Positions 43,462 through 52,191 are shown, numbered from the stretch's first letter. The stretch is DNA of 64,000 bases from Mycobacterium sp. (GCA_016197405.1 JACPVR010000015.1:1-64000); one strand, 5' to 3'. Made by a program: numbers and translations. The notes: generated by a model from the sequence alone, not told the origin.

Positions 43462-43700
43462 CGCCTAACCCAATGGACTGCCATGAACTGGTCGAGTTGG
43501 TGACGGCGTATCTCGACGGCACCCTCGATCTGGAGAACCGCGCCCGATTCGATATGCACCTGCTCGACTGCGACGGCTGTGAGAATTACCTGCAACAGTT
43601 CCGTGCCACGATCTCAATCGTCGGCAGAGTGCCCGTCGATGAGATCGACCCGGTGTTCCGCGATCGACTGCTCGGGGCGTTCCGGAATTGGCAGCGCTGA
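43458..43700 (+). CDS. Anti-sigma factor, zinc-finger (zf-HC2) type
   Basis: An 80-residue soluble protein with the ZAS motif: CHELVELVTAYLDGTL near the N-terminus followed by HLLDCDGCENYL (HxxxCxxC). It has no membrane segment, so it is a cytoplasmic anti-sigma factor, as in redox-responsive RsrA-like or mycobacterial SigH/SigE partners. It is coupled to the sigma gene by ATGA, the standard arrangement for a cognate pair. The Cys and His residues could respond to oxidants. Confidence 0.9.
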   Translation: MTPNPMDCHELVELVTAYLDGTLDLENRARFDMHLLDCDGCENYLQQFRATISIVGRVPVDEIDPVFRDRLLGAFRNWQR

Positions 43701-43701
43701 A

Positions 43702-43732
43702 CGTGTAACGGCTGAGGGCGGAGTCGACACTC
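43702..43732 (+). promoter_or_regulatory. Candidate ECF-sigma promoter 2
   Basis: CGTGTAACG at 43702-43710 and CACTC at 43728-43732, 26 bp box start to box start exactly as in promoter 1. It begins 2 bp after the anti-sigma stop and 65 bp before the small secreted protein. Confidence 0.6.
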
Positions 43733-43766
43733 AATCGACAAGAGAAACCTCTTGTCGAAAGGACCG

Positions 43767-44045
43767 ATGATGAAGTCGTCTACACGTAATGCCGTTGCCG
43801 CAGTTGCATTTACGGTCATAGGGCTGTGTTCGGCCGCTACCGGCCACGCCGCCCCGGCCGACCCCGCGCCGGTCGCCGATCCGCAGGCGCCCATGCCGAT
43901 GGCCGGTGTGCTCACCCAGGGCGAAGACGCCATGATGGCGATCAGCAAGGCCATGTACGGCTGCATGATGCGCGAGGGCGGCGGTGTGCCCCGCGCCATC
44001 GCCAATGATCGCGGTGTGATGTTCTACTGCGCGAACCCGCAGTAG
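43767..44045 (+). CDS. Small secreted protein with two cysteines
   Basis: A 92-residue protein with a clear Sec signal peptide (basic start, hydrophobic NAVAAVAFTVIGLCSAATG, cleavage after GHA-AP). The mature part is about 62 residues, Pro/Ala/Met-rich at first (ADPQAPMPMAG), then contains GCMMREGG and MFYCANPQ; the two cysteines could form a disulfide. I do not recognise the family. The tandem ATGs at 43767 and 43770 follow GAAAGGA (43757-43763). It follows the anti-sigma gene and has its own candidate ECF promoter, so it is probably part of the same stress regulon. Confidence 0.75.
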   Translation: MMKSSTRNAVAAVAFTVIGLCSAATGHAAPADPAPVADPQAPMPMAGVLTQGEDAMMAISKAMYGCMMREGGGVPRAIANDRGVMFYCANPQ

Positions 44046-44059
44046 CGTATCGCCCCGGC

Positions 44060-44368
44060 TCAGTCCGGGTTCCGTGGTCGCAGAATCTCCACGCGACGGT
44101 CGGACAGTAGTGGGCGAATGCGCCCGACGACGATCTCCTGGTAGTGCGGAGAGCTCAGATGTTCGTCCAGCGCGGAGCCGTCACGGTAGTGCTCGATCAA
44201 CACCAGGCTGGTCGGGTCGTGCAGGCTCCGGAACTGTTCGTAACCAAGACATCCGGGTTCGGCGAGTGCTCGTGGCGCAAGCTCGGCGAGGTGCGCCAGC
44301 ACCGCGTCGAGTGCGTCCTCGGTGGTCTGCCAGTGCGCGACGACGACCACCGTTTCGGCGGCGCTCAT
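44060..44368 (-). CDS. Antibiotic biosynthesis monooxygenase (ABM) domain protein
   Basis: A 102-residue ferredoxin-like ABM fold: VVVVAHWQTTEDALDAVLAHLAELAPRALAEPGCLGYEQFRS, LVLIEHYRDGSALDEHLSSPHYQEI. Such proteins are cofactor-free oxygenases on quinones or polyketides, or stress-related. Start 44368 overlaps the upstream DJ-1/PfpI gene's stop (ATGA at 44365-44368), so the pair is co-translated; an upstream in-frame start is rejected as it would extend into the DJ-1 gene. The pairing suggests electrophile or quinone handling. Confidence 0.85.
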   Translation of the reverse strand: MSAAETVVVVAHWQTTEDALDAVLAHLAELAPRALAEPGCLGYEQFRSLHDPTSLVLIEHYRDGSALDEHLSSPHYQEIVVGRIRPLLSDRRVEILRPRNPD

Positions 44369-45042
44369 CGGCGTTGTTTGAGGGCGTCGGCCAGCGCCTC
44401 GCCCACGAGCGTCCCCGATTGCGGGTTCTGTCCGGTGATCAGCCGGCCGTCGACGACGAGCTTGGGGTGCCATGGTTCGGTGGCCGAATAGTCGGCGCCC
44501 TCGGCGCGCAACGCGGCCTCCAGATCGAACGGCACGTCCTGGTCGGCGTAACCGTCTTCTTCGGCGGTCGAAAACGCGGTGAGCTTACGACCGCTCACCA
44601 GTGGAGTTCCGTCATCGAGGGTCACACCGAGGAAGGCCGACGGCCCGTGACAGACCGCAGCGACGATCATGCCGGCGTTCCAGGCGCGGCTGACGGTGTC
44701 CTGCACTTCTGGGTTGCCGGTGATGTCGACCATCGGCCCGAGTCCACCGGGGAAGAAGACGGCGTCATAGTCGAGCACGTCGACTTCGGATAGTTTGCGG
44801 CTGCGCGACAGGCGTCGGTAGGCCTTGCTGTCGAGAAATGTCGTCTGCCCGACGTCGTCGGCGTCGAACCCGTCCTCTGGTGGTTTGCCACCCAACGGGG
44901 ACGCGAATTCGACTGCAATGCCTGCCTTGTCGAGCTCCTCGTAGGGGTGGGCGATTTCCGGGAAGAAGAATCCGGTAGCCCGGTTGTGCGGGCCGATCAC
45001 CGCGGCATTGGTTGCGACAAACAAGACGTAGGGAAGGCTCAC
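44365..45042 (-). CDS. DJ-1/PfpI family protein (type 1 glutamine amidotransferase-like)
   Basis: A 225-residue class I glutamine-amidotransferase-like protein of the HchA/Hsp31 group. The nucleophile elbow is AAVCHGPSAFLGV; the adjacent Glu is in HPYEELDKAGIAVEFASPLGG. The conserved FFPGGLGPMVDI motif precedes the Cys. Hsp31-type proteins act as glyoxalase III or deglycase/chaperones. The GTG start 45042 has AAGGAG 7 bases upstream. It is the first gene of a two-gene unit with the ABM protein, divergent from the SARP-type regulator. Confidence 0.88.
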   Translation of the reverse strand: MSLPYVLFVATNAAVIGPHNRATGFFFPEIAHPYEELDKAGIAVEFASPLGGKPPEDGFDADDVGQTTFLDSKAYRRLSRSRKLSEVDVLDYDAVFFPGGLGPMVDITGNPEVQDTVSRAWNAGMIVAAVCHGPSAFLGVTLDDGTPLVSGRKLTAFSTAEEDGYADQDVPFDLEAALRAEGADYSATEPWHPKLVVDGRLITGQNPQSGTLVGEALADALKQRR

Positions 45043-45244
45043 GGCTCGCTCCTTGACTGATAGGTGGGCAATAACGAAAGAACAACACAGCAGCCGCGCG
45101 GCAGTCGCCCCGGTGGTCAGGAGCGCTCGAAAACGACAATCATCAGGCGCGAATGCGTCATCGGAGTTCGACGTTCATTCACAGCGTCCTGGCAGTAAAC
45201 TCATCGCCACAGTGGGACAACTCGAATGATCACGGAGTGGCGAC

Positions 45245-48200
45245 GTGGCTGTTTCGATCGGTCCCGTCGACACCTCCGGCGGTGTGCGGGCATCCGAATG
45301 TTCTGTGCGCCTGCAGATTCTCGGCCCGTTACGGATCTGGCGTGACGGTGTCGAGCTTTACGTGGGCCCACCGCAGCAGGCCTATCTTCTCGCCTTGCTG
45401 GCCGCGCGGGTGGGGCGGCCCACGAGCGCGGCTGAACTCGTCGACCTGATCTGGGGGGATGAGGCGCCGGCCAGCGCGCTCAACGTCTTGCACAAGTACG
45501 TCGGCGCACTGCGGCGGCTGCTCGAACCGCGCCTTCCGGCCCGGGAATCGGGATCGCATCTGTTGCGGCGGGGCAACGGCTATCTGTTCCTGGCCGGTCC
45601 CGGCGCACTGGACCTCGTCGACTTCCGGGAAAGCGTTGCCGCCGCGCGGGTCGAGCGAAGTCAGGACCGATACGACAGCGCGCTCGAGCACTATGCCCGA
45701 GCGTTGGAATTGTGGACCGGTGCCGCGGGTGACGGTTTGGCACAGGGCCCGGGCGCACTTGCGATTTTCGCCGGGGTCAATGACGAGTTCTTCGAAGCCT
45801 GCACGGCAGCAGCTGAACTCGCGGTGCAGCGGGGCAGTCCCGAGCGCGTCGTAGCCGCGCTACAACGGGCTGCCGCGATCGCTCCGCTGCACGAACCGGT
45901 CCAGGCGGCGCTCGTCACCGTACTGGGTGCGGCGGGCCGTCAGGGCGAGGCGGTGGCGACTTTCCACGCTGTTCGCGCCCGGATCGTCGACGATCTCGGC
46001 CTCGACCCCGGCCCGGCGTTGCAGGCGGCCCATCAGCGGGTACTGAACCAAACCCCGATGCACGTGCCTGCCCAGGTCCGCCCGCCCGGGGCCGGACTGG
46101 TCGGCCGGACCGAAGAGCTTGCACAACTGCGCCAGACCGTCGATTCGGCATTCGACGGCAGCACCGCGTTGGCCGTCGTGGAGGGCGAACCGGGTGTGGG
46201 CAAGAGCCGCCTGCTGCAGGAGGCCCGCACCGAAGCCGAAGGCCGAGGCGCAACCGTCGTATGGGGGAGCTGTCTGGAAGGCGAGGGGACACCCTCGATG
46301 TGGCCGTGGGTGCAGGTCGTCGACTCGGTGGTGGCCAACCTGCCACCCGATGCCCGGGAGATGTTGTTGCACAGTGACCTCGGTCGACTCGTCGAACCGC
46401 GGGAAGGCATCCTCGCCGGGTCCTTCCTGCCGGACAGCGGCACCCAGTTCCGGCTGTTCGAGCGGGTCGTCGAAGCTGTCGATCAGGTTGCGGCGCAGCG
46501 GCCGCTGGTCATCGTGCTCGACGACCTGCACTGGGCCGATACCGCGTCCCTGCAGTTGCTCACTCACTTGGCCGGCCGGTTGTCCAGCGGCACCGTGATC
46601 ATCGCCGCGTTGCGCGATCGTGCACCGACACCCGGTGCGGAGTTGGCGCGCACCCTGGCCGCCGCGAGCCGTGTCCCTGGACACCGACGTATCCGGTTGG
46701 GGCCACTGAAGCTGGGTGAGGTGGCCGAACTGATCCGTAGGGAGACCGGCCGCGCTGCCGATTCCAGTTCGGTCCGTGGAATCCATGCGCGAACCGGTGG
46801 AAACCCGTTCTTCGTCCGGGAACTGTCCCGATTCCTTGCCGACACCGCCGCACCGGGCGCCGGCGGGACGCCGGAGGCGGGTGTGCCGTCCACCGTGCGC
46901 GACGTCGTGCGGGACCGGTTGGCCCGGCTCGACGGCGATGTCATGGACCTGCTGCAGACGGCGGCCCTGATCGGCAGGGATATCGACCTGACCCTGCTGG
47001 CCGATGCCTGCGGCGTCGATGTGCAGTCCTGCATGCAACGGCTTGAGCCACTGCAGTCCCTCGGCCTGCTGGAACCAGCTCCGAAAGACCCGTTCTCATT
47101 CCGCTTCACACATGATCTCGTCCGCGAGTCGGTCGCCGGGATCACGCCGCAGCGGAGGATGACCGAACTGCATGTTCGCATCGCGGATGCGCTGGAAAGT
47201 ATCGGCCTGGAGGATGATTCGACCGCCGAGCGGCTGGCGCACCACCTATGGTCGGCCGGGCCGTTCGCCGAGGCCGCCCGCACCGCGGCCGCGTTGATTC
47301 GCGCCGGAAGTTGCGCGGCGACGAAATCCGCGCTGGAGGCGGCCGAATGGCAACTGCGGTCCGCGGTGCAGGTTTCGCGCAACGCCGGTCTGGCCGAACA
47401 GGAACTGGCCGCGCTATCTCAGCTGACCGCTGTCGTCGGGATGCGTTCGATGTACGGGCGTTCGGCACTCGACCTTCTGGAGCGCGCCGAGCAGCTGGCT
47501 CGTGGCCTCGGCCGGGAGCTGGAGGCGACCGGCTTTCTGTACTCGCGGTGGGCCGCCCACGCCCAGGGAATGGAGTTCGACCGCAGTGGGCCGCTGGCAC
47601 GTCGGCTGCTCGAACAGGGCTACGAGTCCGCCGACCCGATCGTGCGGGCCTACGGGCTGCAGGCCTGGGGTATCCACCAATGGGATATCGGCAACGTCGG
47701 TGAGTCGATTCGCTATCTGCGCCAGTCAGAGCGGACGCTGCTGGCCAACCTGACCCGGCACGACGAAGATCCGGTCCGCCGAGACCTGAAACTGCTGATG
47801 ACCGGCCTGCTGGCCGAGACCAGCGCGTTGCACGGAGATGTCGGCACGGCTCGCGGCCTGCTCGACACATTGGAGCGCGCCGCAGGTGACAACCCCTACC
47901 GGATAACCGTGTGGGCCACCATTGCCGCCCGGATCGCCTCCATCGTCGGTGACCCGGCCTGGGCGGCGAGCGTCGCCGAGCGGGGCATCGCGGTGGACCC
48001 TGGATTCTCGTTCGTCTTCCTCGGCACCTACCAGCGGCTGGCCCGATGTTGGTCAATTGCGCTGACCAGCGAAGACCGCGATACGGCCGCTGCGGTCATC
48101 ACCGAGGCTCAGCGTCTGATCGCCGCCAACCTGCTGGACCCGCCGCGTTCCTGCGTCGCGACCTGGTATGCCCTGCTGGCCGAGATGCACCTCGCGGTCG

Positions 48201-48436
48201 GGTCGATCGACGATGCCGCCGTCGCGCTGGATCGTGCTGACTTCTACCTGCACACCTATGGCCAGCGTTATCCGGAAGGGCTGTTGCTTCTGTTGCGCGC
48301 GCGGCTGCTGCAAGCGCAGGGTGAACCCGCCGCTGTCGTCCGGGCCGCAGCCGTCAAAGCCCGCACGCTGTCGCTGGACCGGGAAGCGCGCCTGTTCGCC
48401 CAGCGTGCCGACCAGCTGCTGGCCGAGATCCACTGA
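45245..48436 (+). CDS. SARP/AfsR-like regulator with BTAD and AAA ATPase domains
   Basis: A 1063-residue cytoplasmic regulator. Residues about 20-110 form an OmpR-type winged helix (LQILGPLRIWRDG, SAAELVDLIWGDEAPASALNVLHKYVGALRRLLEP). Residues about 115-265 are a BTAD domain. An AAA ATPase follows from about 285, with Walker A GEPGVGKSRLLQ near residue 316 and Walker B LVIVLDDLHWAD near 425. The C-terminal 350 residues are helical TPR-like repeats. There is no C-terminal LuxR HTH, so DNA binding is N-terminal. It is upstream of and parallel to the ADH-hydrolase-AraC unit and may control it. The GTG start has GGAG upstream. Confidence 0.88.
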   Translation: MAVSIGPVDTSGGVRASECSVRLQILGPLRIWRDGVELYVGPPQQAYLLALLAARVGRPTSAAELVDLIWGDEAPASALNVLHKYVGALRRLLEPRLPARESGSHLLRRGNGYLFLAGPGALDLVDFRESVAAARVERSQDRYDSALEHYARALELWTGAAGDGLAQGPGALAIFAGVNDEFFEACTAAAELAVQRGSPERVVAALQRAAAIAPLHEPVQAALVTVLGAAGRQGEAVATFHAVRARIVDDLGLDPGPALQAAHQRVLNQTPMHVPAQVRPPGAGLVGRTEELAQLRQTVDSAFDGSTALAVVEGEPGVGKSRLLQEARTEAEGRGATVVWGSCLEGEGTPSMWPWVQVVDSVVANLPPDAREMLLHSDLGRLVEPREGILAGSFLPDSGTQFRLFERVVEAVDQVAAQRPLVIVLDDLHWADTASLQLLTHLAGRLSSGTVIIAALRDRAPTPGAELARTLAAASRVPGHRRIRLGPLKLGEVAELIRRETGRAADSSSVRGIHARTGGNPFFVRELSRFLADTAAPGAGGTPEAGVPSTVRDVVRDRLARLDGDVMDLLQTAALIGRDIDLTLLADACGVDVQSCMQRLEPLQSLGLLEPAPKDPFSFRFTHDLVRESVAGITPQRRMTELHVRIADALESIGLEDDSTAERLAHHLWSAGPFAEAARTAAALIRAGSCAATKSALEAAEWQLRSAVQVSRNAGLAEQELAALSQLTAVVGMRSMYGRSALDLLERAEQLARGLGRELEATGFLYSRWAAHAQGMEFDRSGPLARRLLEQGYESADPIVRAYGLQAWGIHQWDIGNVGESIRYLRQSERTLLANLTRHDEDPVRRDLKLLMTGLLAETSALHGDVGTARGLLDTLERAAGDNPYRITVWATIAARIASIVGDPAWAASVAERGIAVDPGFSFVFLGTYQRLARCWSIALTSEDRDTAAAVITEAQRLIAANLLDPPRSCVATWYALLAEMHLAVGSIDDAAVALDRADFYLHTYGQRYPEGLLLLLRARLLQAQGEPAAVVRAAAVKARTLSLDREARLFAQRADQLLAEIH

Positions 48437-48485
48437 ACGTCAACTCGTCGTCAAGACCACCCGAATACGTTCGGGAGTCATGCAG

Positions 48486-49550
48486 ATGCAGGCAGCGCGT
48501 ATTCATCGCTTCAACGAGCCGTTGGTACTGGACGAGGTCCCGGTCCCAGAGCCGGCCAAGAATCAGGTCCTTCTCAAGGTCGCCGCAACGGGGATGTGCC
48601 GCAGCGATTACCAACTGCTCGACGGCTACTTCCGGGACGGCCTGCCGGTCGAATTGCCTTTCACACCGGGCCACGAGGTCGCCGGTACCGTCGCGGCGCT
48701 CGGTTCCGAGGTGCCCGAGTCCGCGCAGTTGTCCGAGGGTGACCTCGTCATCGTCAACCCGAACTGGGGCGACGGCACCTGTCGGCAATGTCACGAGGGT
48801 AATGAACAGCTCTGCAGCAATGGGCAACTCGTAGGTTTCGGGCCCAATGGCGGCTTCGCCGAGTACATGCTGGCGCCCTACGATCACGTGATATCGGTCG
48901 CCGATCAGCCCGATGCGCGACCGGAGACCTTGGCGCCGCTCACCGATGCCGGACTCACGCCCTACCGAGGTATCAAGAAGCTTCGCGACGCCGGAAAGCT
49001 CGGCGCCGGCCGCACCGTCGTCGTCAACGGGATCGGCGGACTCGGTAGTTACGGTGTGCAGTATGCGCGCCTGCTGGGCGGCGGCGCGACGGTTGTCGGG
49101 TTCGCGCGTTCCGATGAAAAGTTGGCGGTGGCAAAGGAAAACGGTGCACATCACACCGTGAACGTTCGCGGCAAATCTGCCGAAGATGTACAGGATGAGC
49201 TCGAGGACCGCACCGGGCGCCGGACCGTCGACGCGGTGCTGGACTGCGCAGGATCCCCAGAATCACTGGGATTGGCGGCGTCGGTGTTGGGGACCGAGGG
49301 CGCACTGTCACAAGTGGGTCTGATGGGACAGCGCGTCGAACTACCGCTGTTTCCCTTTGTCAGCGGAGAGAGGTCCTACTTCGGATCGTTCTGGGGCAAC
49401 CACAACGACCTCCAGGAGGTGCTGGCCCTTGCCAGCCAGGGGCTGATCAAGCACAACATCGTTCCGGTGCGCCTCGAAGACGTGAACAAGAACCTCGAAG
49501 CACTGGGCCGCGGCGACATCGTCGGTCGCGCCGTCATCGTGTTCAACTGA
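48486..49550 (+). CDS. Zinc-containing alcohol dehydrogenase
   Basis: A medium-chain dehydrogenase of about 354 residues. Catalytic zinc ligands are in ATGMCRSDYQL and GHEVAGTV. The NAD(P) fold is VVVNGIGGLGSYGVQYARLL. The structural-zinc loop reads WGDGTCRQCHEGNEQLC, with three cysteines and the first Cys position replaced, so the structural metal may be absent or altered. ATG 48486 has GGGAG 8 bases upstream; ATG 48480 is too close to it. It is followed 15 bp later by an alpha/beta hydrolase and then an AraC regulator. Secondary alcohols are typical substrates of relatives; the substrate here is unknown. Confidence 0.85.
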   Translation: MQAARIHRFNEPLVLDEVPVPEPAKNQVLLKVAATGMCRSDYQLLDGYFRDGLPVELPFTPGHEVAGTVAALGSEVPESAQLSEGDLVIVNPNWGDGTCRQCHEGNEQLCSNGQLVGFGPNGGFAEYMLAPYDHVISVADQPDARPETLAPLTDAGLTPYRGIKKLRDAGKLGAGRTVVVNGIGGLGSYGVQYARLLGGGATVVGFARSDEKLAVAKENGAHHTVNVRGKSAEDVQDELEDRTGRRTVDAVLDCAGSPESLGLAASVLGTEGALSQVGLMGQRVELPLFPFVSGERSYFGSFWGNHNDLQEVLALASQGLIKHNIVPVRLEDVNKNLEALGRGDIVGRAVIVFN

Positions 49551-49565
49551 AAGGCCGGCATTTTC

Positions 49566-50369
49566 GTGACACAGATCGTCTTCATCCATGGGCTTTGGAT
49601 CTCGTATACCGCATGGCAGCCATGGATCGATTACTTCGGCGAGAACGGCCACTCAGCGATCGCGCCGCGTTGGCCAGGGGAAGCCGATACCGCGGCCGCG
49701 TCCCGCGACAGCGCCGCGGCGCAAGCGGGGTTCGGAATAGATCAGGTGACCGACCACTTCGCGGCCGTGATCGAGCAATTCGATACTCTGCCGATCGCAG
49801 TCGGCCATTCCTTCGGTGGTCTGATCGCGCAGAAGCTGCTGGGCCAGAACAAAGTGGCTGCCGCGGTCGCCATCGATCCAGCGCCGATCAAGGGTGTCAA
49901 ACCGCTGCCGTTCGCGCAATTGCGCTCCGCCTTCCCGGTTCTCGGCAACCCGTTGAACTGGGGACGGGCCAAGGCGCTGACGCAGAAGCAATGGCGCTAC
50001 GGCTTCGGCAACACCCTGACCGACGTGGAGTCTGATGCTTTGTGGGGGAAATGGTCCATTCCCTCACCGGGCAGGCCGCTCTTCGAGGCGGCGTCGGCGA
50101 ACTTCATCCCGAACTCACCTGCCAAGGTCGACACCGGCAACACCGGTCGCGGGCCGCTGCTCATCACGGCGGGAACCAAGGATCACACCGTGCCTTTCGT
50201 GGCAGCGAAGGCAGCTTTCAAGCGCTATGCGAAGTCGAGTGCCGTCACCGATTTTCATGCTTTCGACGGCGCCGGACATTCACTGACGATCGACCACCGC
50301 TGGCGTGAAGTCGCCGATGTGGTGCTCACCTGGCTCACCGACAAGGGATTCACCGGAACAGGCGCGTGA
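49566..50369 (+). CDS. Alpha/beta hydrolase
   Basis: A 267-residue alpha/beta-hydrolase. The oxyanion region is FIHGLWISYTAW, nucleophile elbow GHSFGGL (Ser), acid Asp in AGTKDHTVPF and catalytic His in DGAGHSLTI. It has no signal peptide. The group includes esterases and lipases of actinobacteria acting on short esters. The GTG start is preceded by AAAGG. Its gene follows the alcohol dehydrogenase and overlaps the AraC-type regulator, so alcohol and ester metabolism is a plausible shared theme. Confidence 0.85.
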   Translation: MTQIVFIHGLWISYTAWQPWIDYFGENGHSAIAPRWPGEADTAAASRDSAAAQAGFGIDQVTDHFAAVIEQFDTLPIAVGHSFGGLIAQKLLGQNKVAAAVAIDPAPIKGVKPLPFAQLRSAFPVLGNPLNWGRAKALTQKQWRYGFGNTLTDVESDALWGKWSIPSPGRPLFEAASANFIPNSPAKVDTGNTGRGPLLITAGTKDHTVPFVAAKAAFKRYAKSSAVTDFHAFDGAGHSLTIDHRWREVADVVLTWLTDKGFTGTGA

Positions 50370-51313
50370 TGGCTCGCGTTGCTGCTGCCTTTCCCATCGG
50401 AGGCCCGCACGCATCCGAGCGGTTGCGCTTCGAGCTGGGTAGACGAGTGCGCGCCGATGGCGTGAATATCGGGCAGTGGCCAGGGTTGGCGATCTGTCGA
50501 TTCACCCAGTCCATCGAAGCGCGCTGGAACGCCGTCGAACGCCTGTCGGTGGCGATCCTCGTGCCGGCAGGCGATCGCCGGCCCGTCTACGCGGTGATCG
50601 GCGGCGGAAGCCGGTTGGACTGCCGCATCCTCAAAGCGTCGTGCTCTCAACCGGTCCTGGGCCTGCTGCTGGAGATCGACCCGCAGGTGGTGCGTTCGGT
50701 ATCGGCGAGCATGGGCGGACCGAGGCCGGCGGCCCGATACGACGGCGAGCCGGCGTTGTCGGTGATCGATGTCGAAATGACCGACACCGTGGTGCGGTTT
50801 CTCGAATCACTGTCCACCGGCGCCGACCGCCACTTCCTGGCACCACTTCGCTTGCAGGAGATCATTTATCGGATGTTGCAACGCGATCAGCGCAGTCGAT
50901 TGGAGCAACTGGCCGCCAGCTTGGCAGTGGGTGGTCCGGTCGCTGAGGCGCTCGACTACATCGACCGGAATCTGGCTGAACCCTTGTCCGTCGAGATCCT
51001 GGCGGCGCAGGTCTGCCTGAGCGCATCGGCTTTCTCCCGGATCTTCCGGCAGGTGACGGACCGCTCGCCCTACCAGTACGTCAAAGAGAAGCGACTCGAC
51101 CATGCGCGACGATTCTTCGACGACGGGAGGGTCGGCGTCGCGGATGTGTCCCGGTCGGTCGGATACCGCAGCGTGTCGCACTTCATCAAGGAGTTCCGCA
51201 ACCAATTCGGGGTCACTCCGGGCGGTTATGCCGAGATGCGCACCCGGCAGGGCGGGCTGCATGCGGTGGCGCGGGCCGGACCGGATCTGCAAACAGCCGC
51301 GCTTAGCCGCTGA
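50369..51313 (+). CDS. AraC family transcriptional regulator
   Basis: A 314-residue regulator. The N-terminal 190 residues are a cupin-like AraC sensor part. The C-terminal dual HTH is ALDYIDRNLAEPLSVEILAAQVCLSASAFSRIFRQVTDRSPYQYVKEKRLDHARRF and VADVSRSVGYRSVSHFIKEFRNQFGVTPGGY, the latter with the conserved AraC signature. ATG 50369 overlaps the hydrolase stop (TGATG); GTG 50366 is an alternative. It lies last in the ADH-hydrolase operon and probably activates it. Confidence 0.88.
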   Translation: MARVAAAFPIGGPHASERLRFELGRRVRADGVNIGQWPGLAICRFTQSIEARWNAVERLSVAILVPAGDRRPVYAVIGGGSRLDCRILKASCSQPVLGLLLEIDPQVVRSVSASMGGPRPAARYDGEPALSVIDVEMTDTVVRFLESLSTGADRHFLAPLRLQEIIYRMLQRDQRSRLEQLAASLAVGGPVAEALDYIDRNLAEPLSVEILAAQVCLSASAFSRIFRQVTDRSPYQYVKEKRLDHARRFFDDGRVGVADVSRSVGYRSVSHFIKEFRNQFGVTPGGYAEMRTRQGGLHAVARAGPDLQTAALSR

Positions 51314-51343
51314 GCGGTCGGTGGCCTGCGAATTACTTAGCGG

Positions 51344-51682
51344 CTAAACGGCGCGGCGCTCTTGGGCTTCTTCCAGGATGTCCTCGACGCCGGCCAATGA
51401 GTGCAGTCCGTTGGCGACGTTGAGTCCGAGGTAGCCGCGGTCCACCAGGTAGTCGATCACCGCGCTGCGGCCGCCGATTGTCTGGTCCGAGCCCGCACGC
51501 GGCGATTCACGCGACCGTGCGCTTTGTGAGCGCATCTCGATCGGCGCGATCTCCGGAGTAAAGGAGCGGTGGCGAATCAACGGTTTGTCGGTGAACTGAG
51601 CGAGTCTGGTTGTATTCCGCGCTAACGAAATTGGTGCATTCAAGTGCGCAATGCTGGCGTTGTCGGGAGCGATGTTGCTCAT
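51344..51682 (-). CDS. Small protein of unknown function downstream of espR-like gene
   Basis: A 112-residue protein I do not recognise. The N-terminal 60 residues (NIAPDNASIAHLNAPISL, HRSFTPEIAPIEM) look disordered and polar; the C-terminal 40 (SAVIDYLVDRGYLGLNVANG, LAGVEDILEEAQ) look helical. ATG 51682 has AGAGG about 9 bases upstream; a longer in-frame extension to 51778 is arginine-rich and rejected. Codon use is less GC-biased than its neighbours near the start. It lies 110 bp downstream of the espR-like gene on the same strand and may be co-transcribed. Confidence 0.6.
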   Translation of the reverse strand: MSNIAPDNASIAHLNAPISLARNTTRLAQFTDKPLIRHRSFTPEIAPIEMRSQSARSRESPRAGSDQTIGGRSAVIDYLVDRGYLGLNVANGLHSLAGVEDILEEAQERRAV

Positions 51683-51792
51683 GGATACCGCCTCTAAGTA
51701 GTGGACTGTTCGTTTGCTCGAGCCGTCGCAAGGAAGCGGCGTCCGGTCCGCCTCCCGCGCTGCTCGCGACACATCCACCCTGACAACGGTGT

Positions 51793-52191
51793 CTACCCGG
51801 CGATGCGTTCTTTGCGCCGCAACTCATCGACCGCATGGACGAGTTCGCGCTGGGATTCGGGGGATAGGCCGACCGTGCGTGCGACGATCCGGCGTACGCC
51901 GTCATCGCGCATATGGGCCAGCCAGGTCAGCTCTTTGTCGAGCTTCTCGTAGTACTCGTCATCGGTGAAATAAGCGGGCTTGATCCGGAAGAAGTTTGCA
52001 AGCGCTTCCATGGTTGCCAACGACGGATTGGTCCGGTTTCCCGAACGCAACTGTGACAAATACGGAGCCGACATGGTGACACCCTCTGCTTTGAGCGCGG
52101 CGATCGCTTCTGCTGAGGTGTGCGGCCCGCGGCCTGGCGGGTACACAGTGTCGAATAGTCGGTTGAGGCGGTTGGCAAATGTGGCACCCAT
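51793..52191 (-). CDS. espR: EspR-like nucleoid-associated regulator
   Basis: A 132-residue protein, the same length as M. tuberculosis EspR (Rv3849) and matching it over almost its full length: FANRLNRLFDTVYPPGRGPH, then KAEGVTMSAPYLSQLRSGNR (the HTH) and FFRIKPAYFTDDEYYEKLDKEL. EspR is a dimeric, DNA-bridging protein that activates ESX-1 secretion genes and binds many loci. The C-terminus (LSPESQRELVHAVDELRRKERIAG) is more divergent, so this could be the orthologue or an EspR paralogue. It is preceded by a 441-bp AT-rich gene-free region suited to autoregulation. Confidence 0.9.
   Translation of the reverse strand: MGATFANRLNRLFDTVYPPGRGPHTSAEAIAALKAEGVTMSAPYLSQLRSGNRTNPSLATMEALANFFRIKPAYFTDDEYYEKLDKELTWLAHMRDDGVRRIVARTVGLSPESQRELVHAVDELRRKERIAG

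Noticed and set aside
44033..44072. Hairpins between the small secreted gene and the ABM gene
   Set aside because: Only a 5-bp stem (44054-44069), or a 7-bp stem with a 26-base loop; too weak to call as a terminator.
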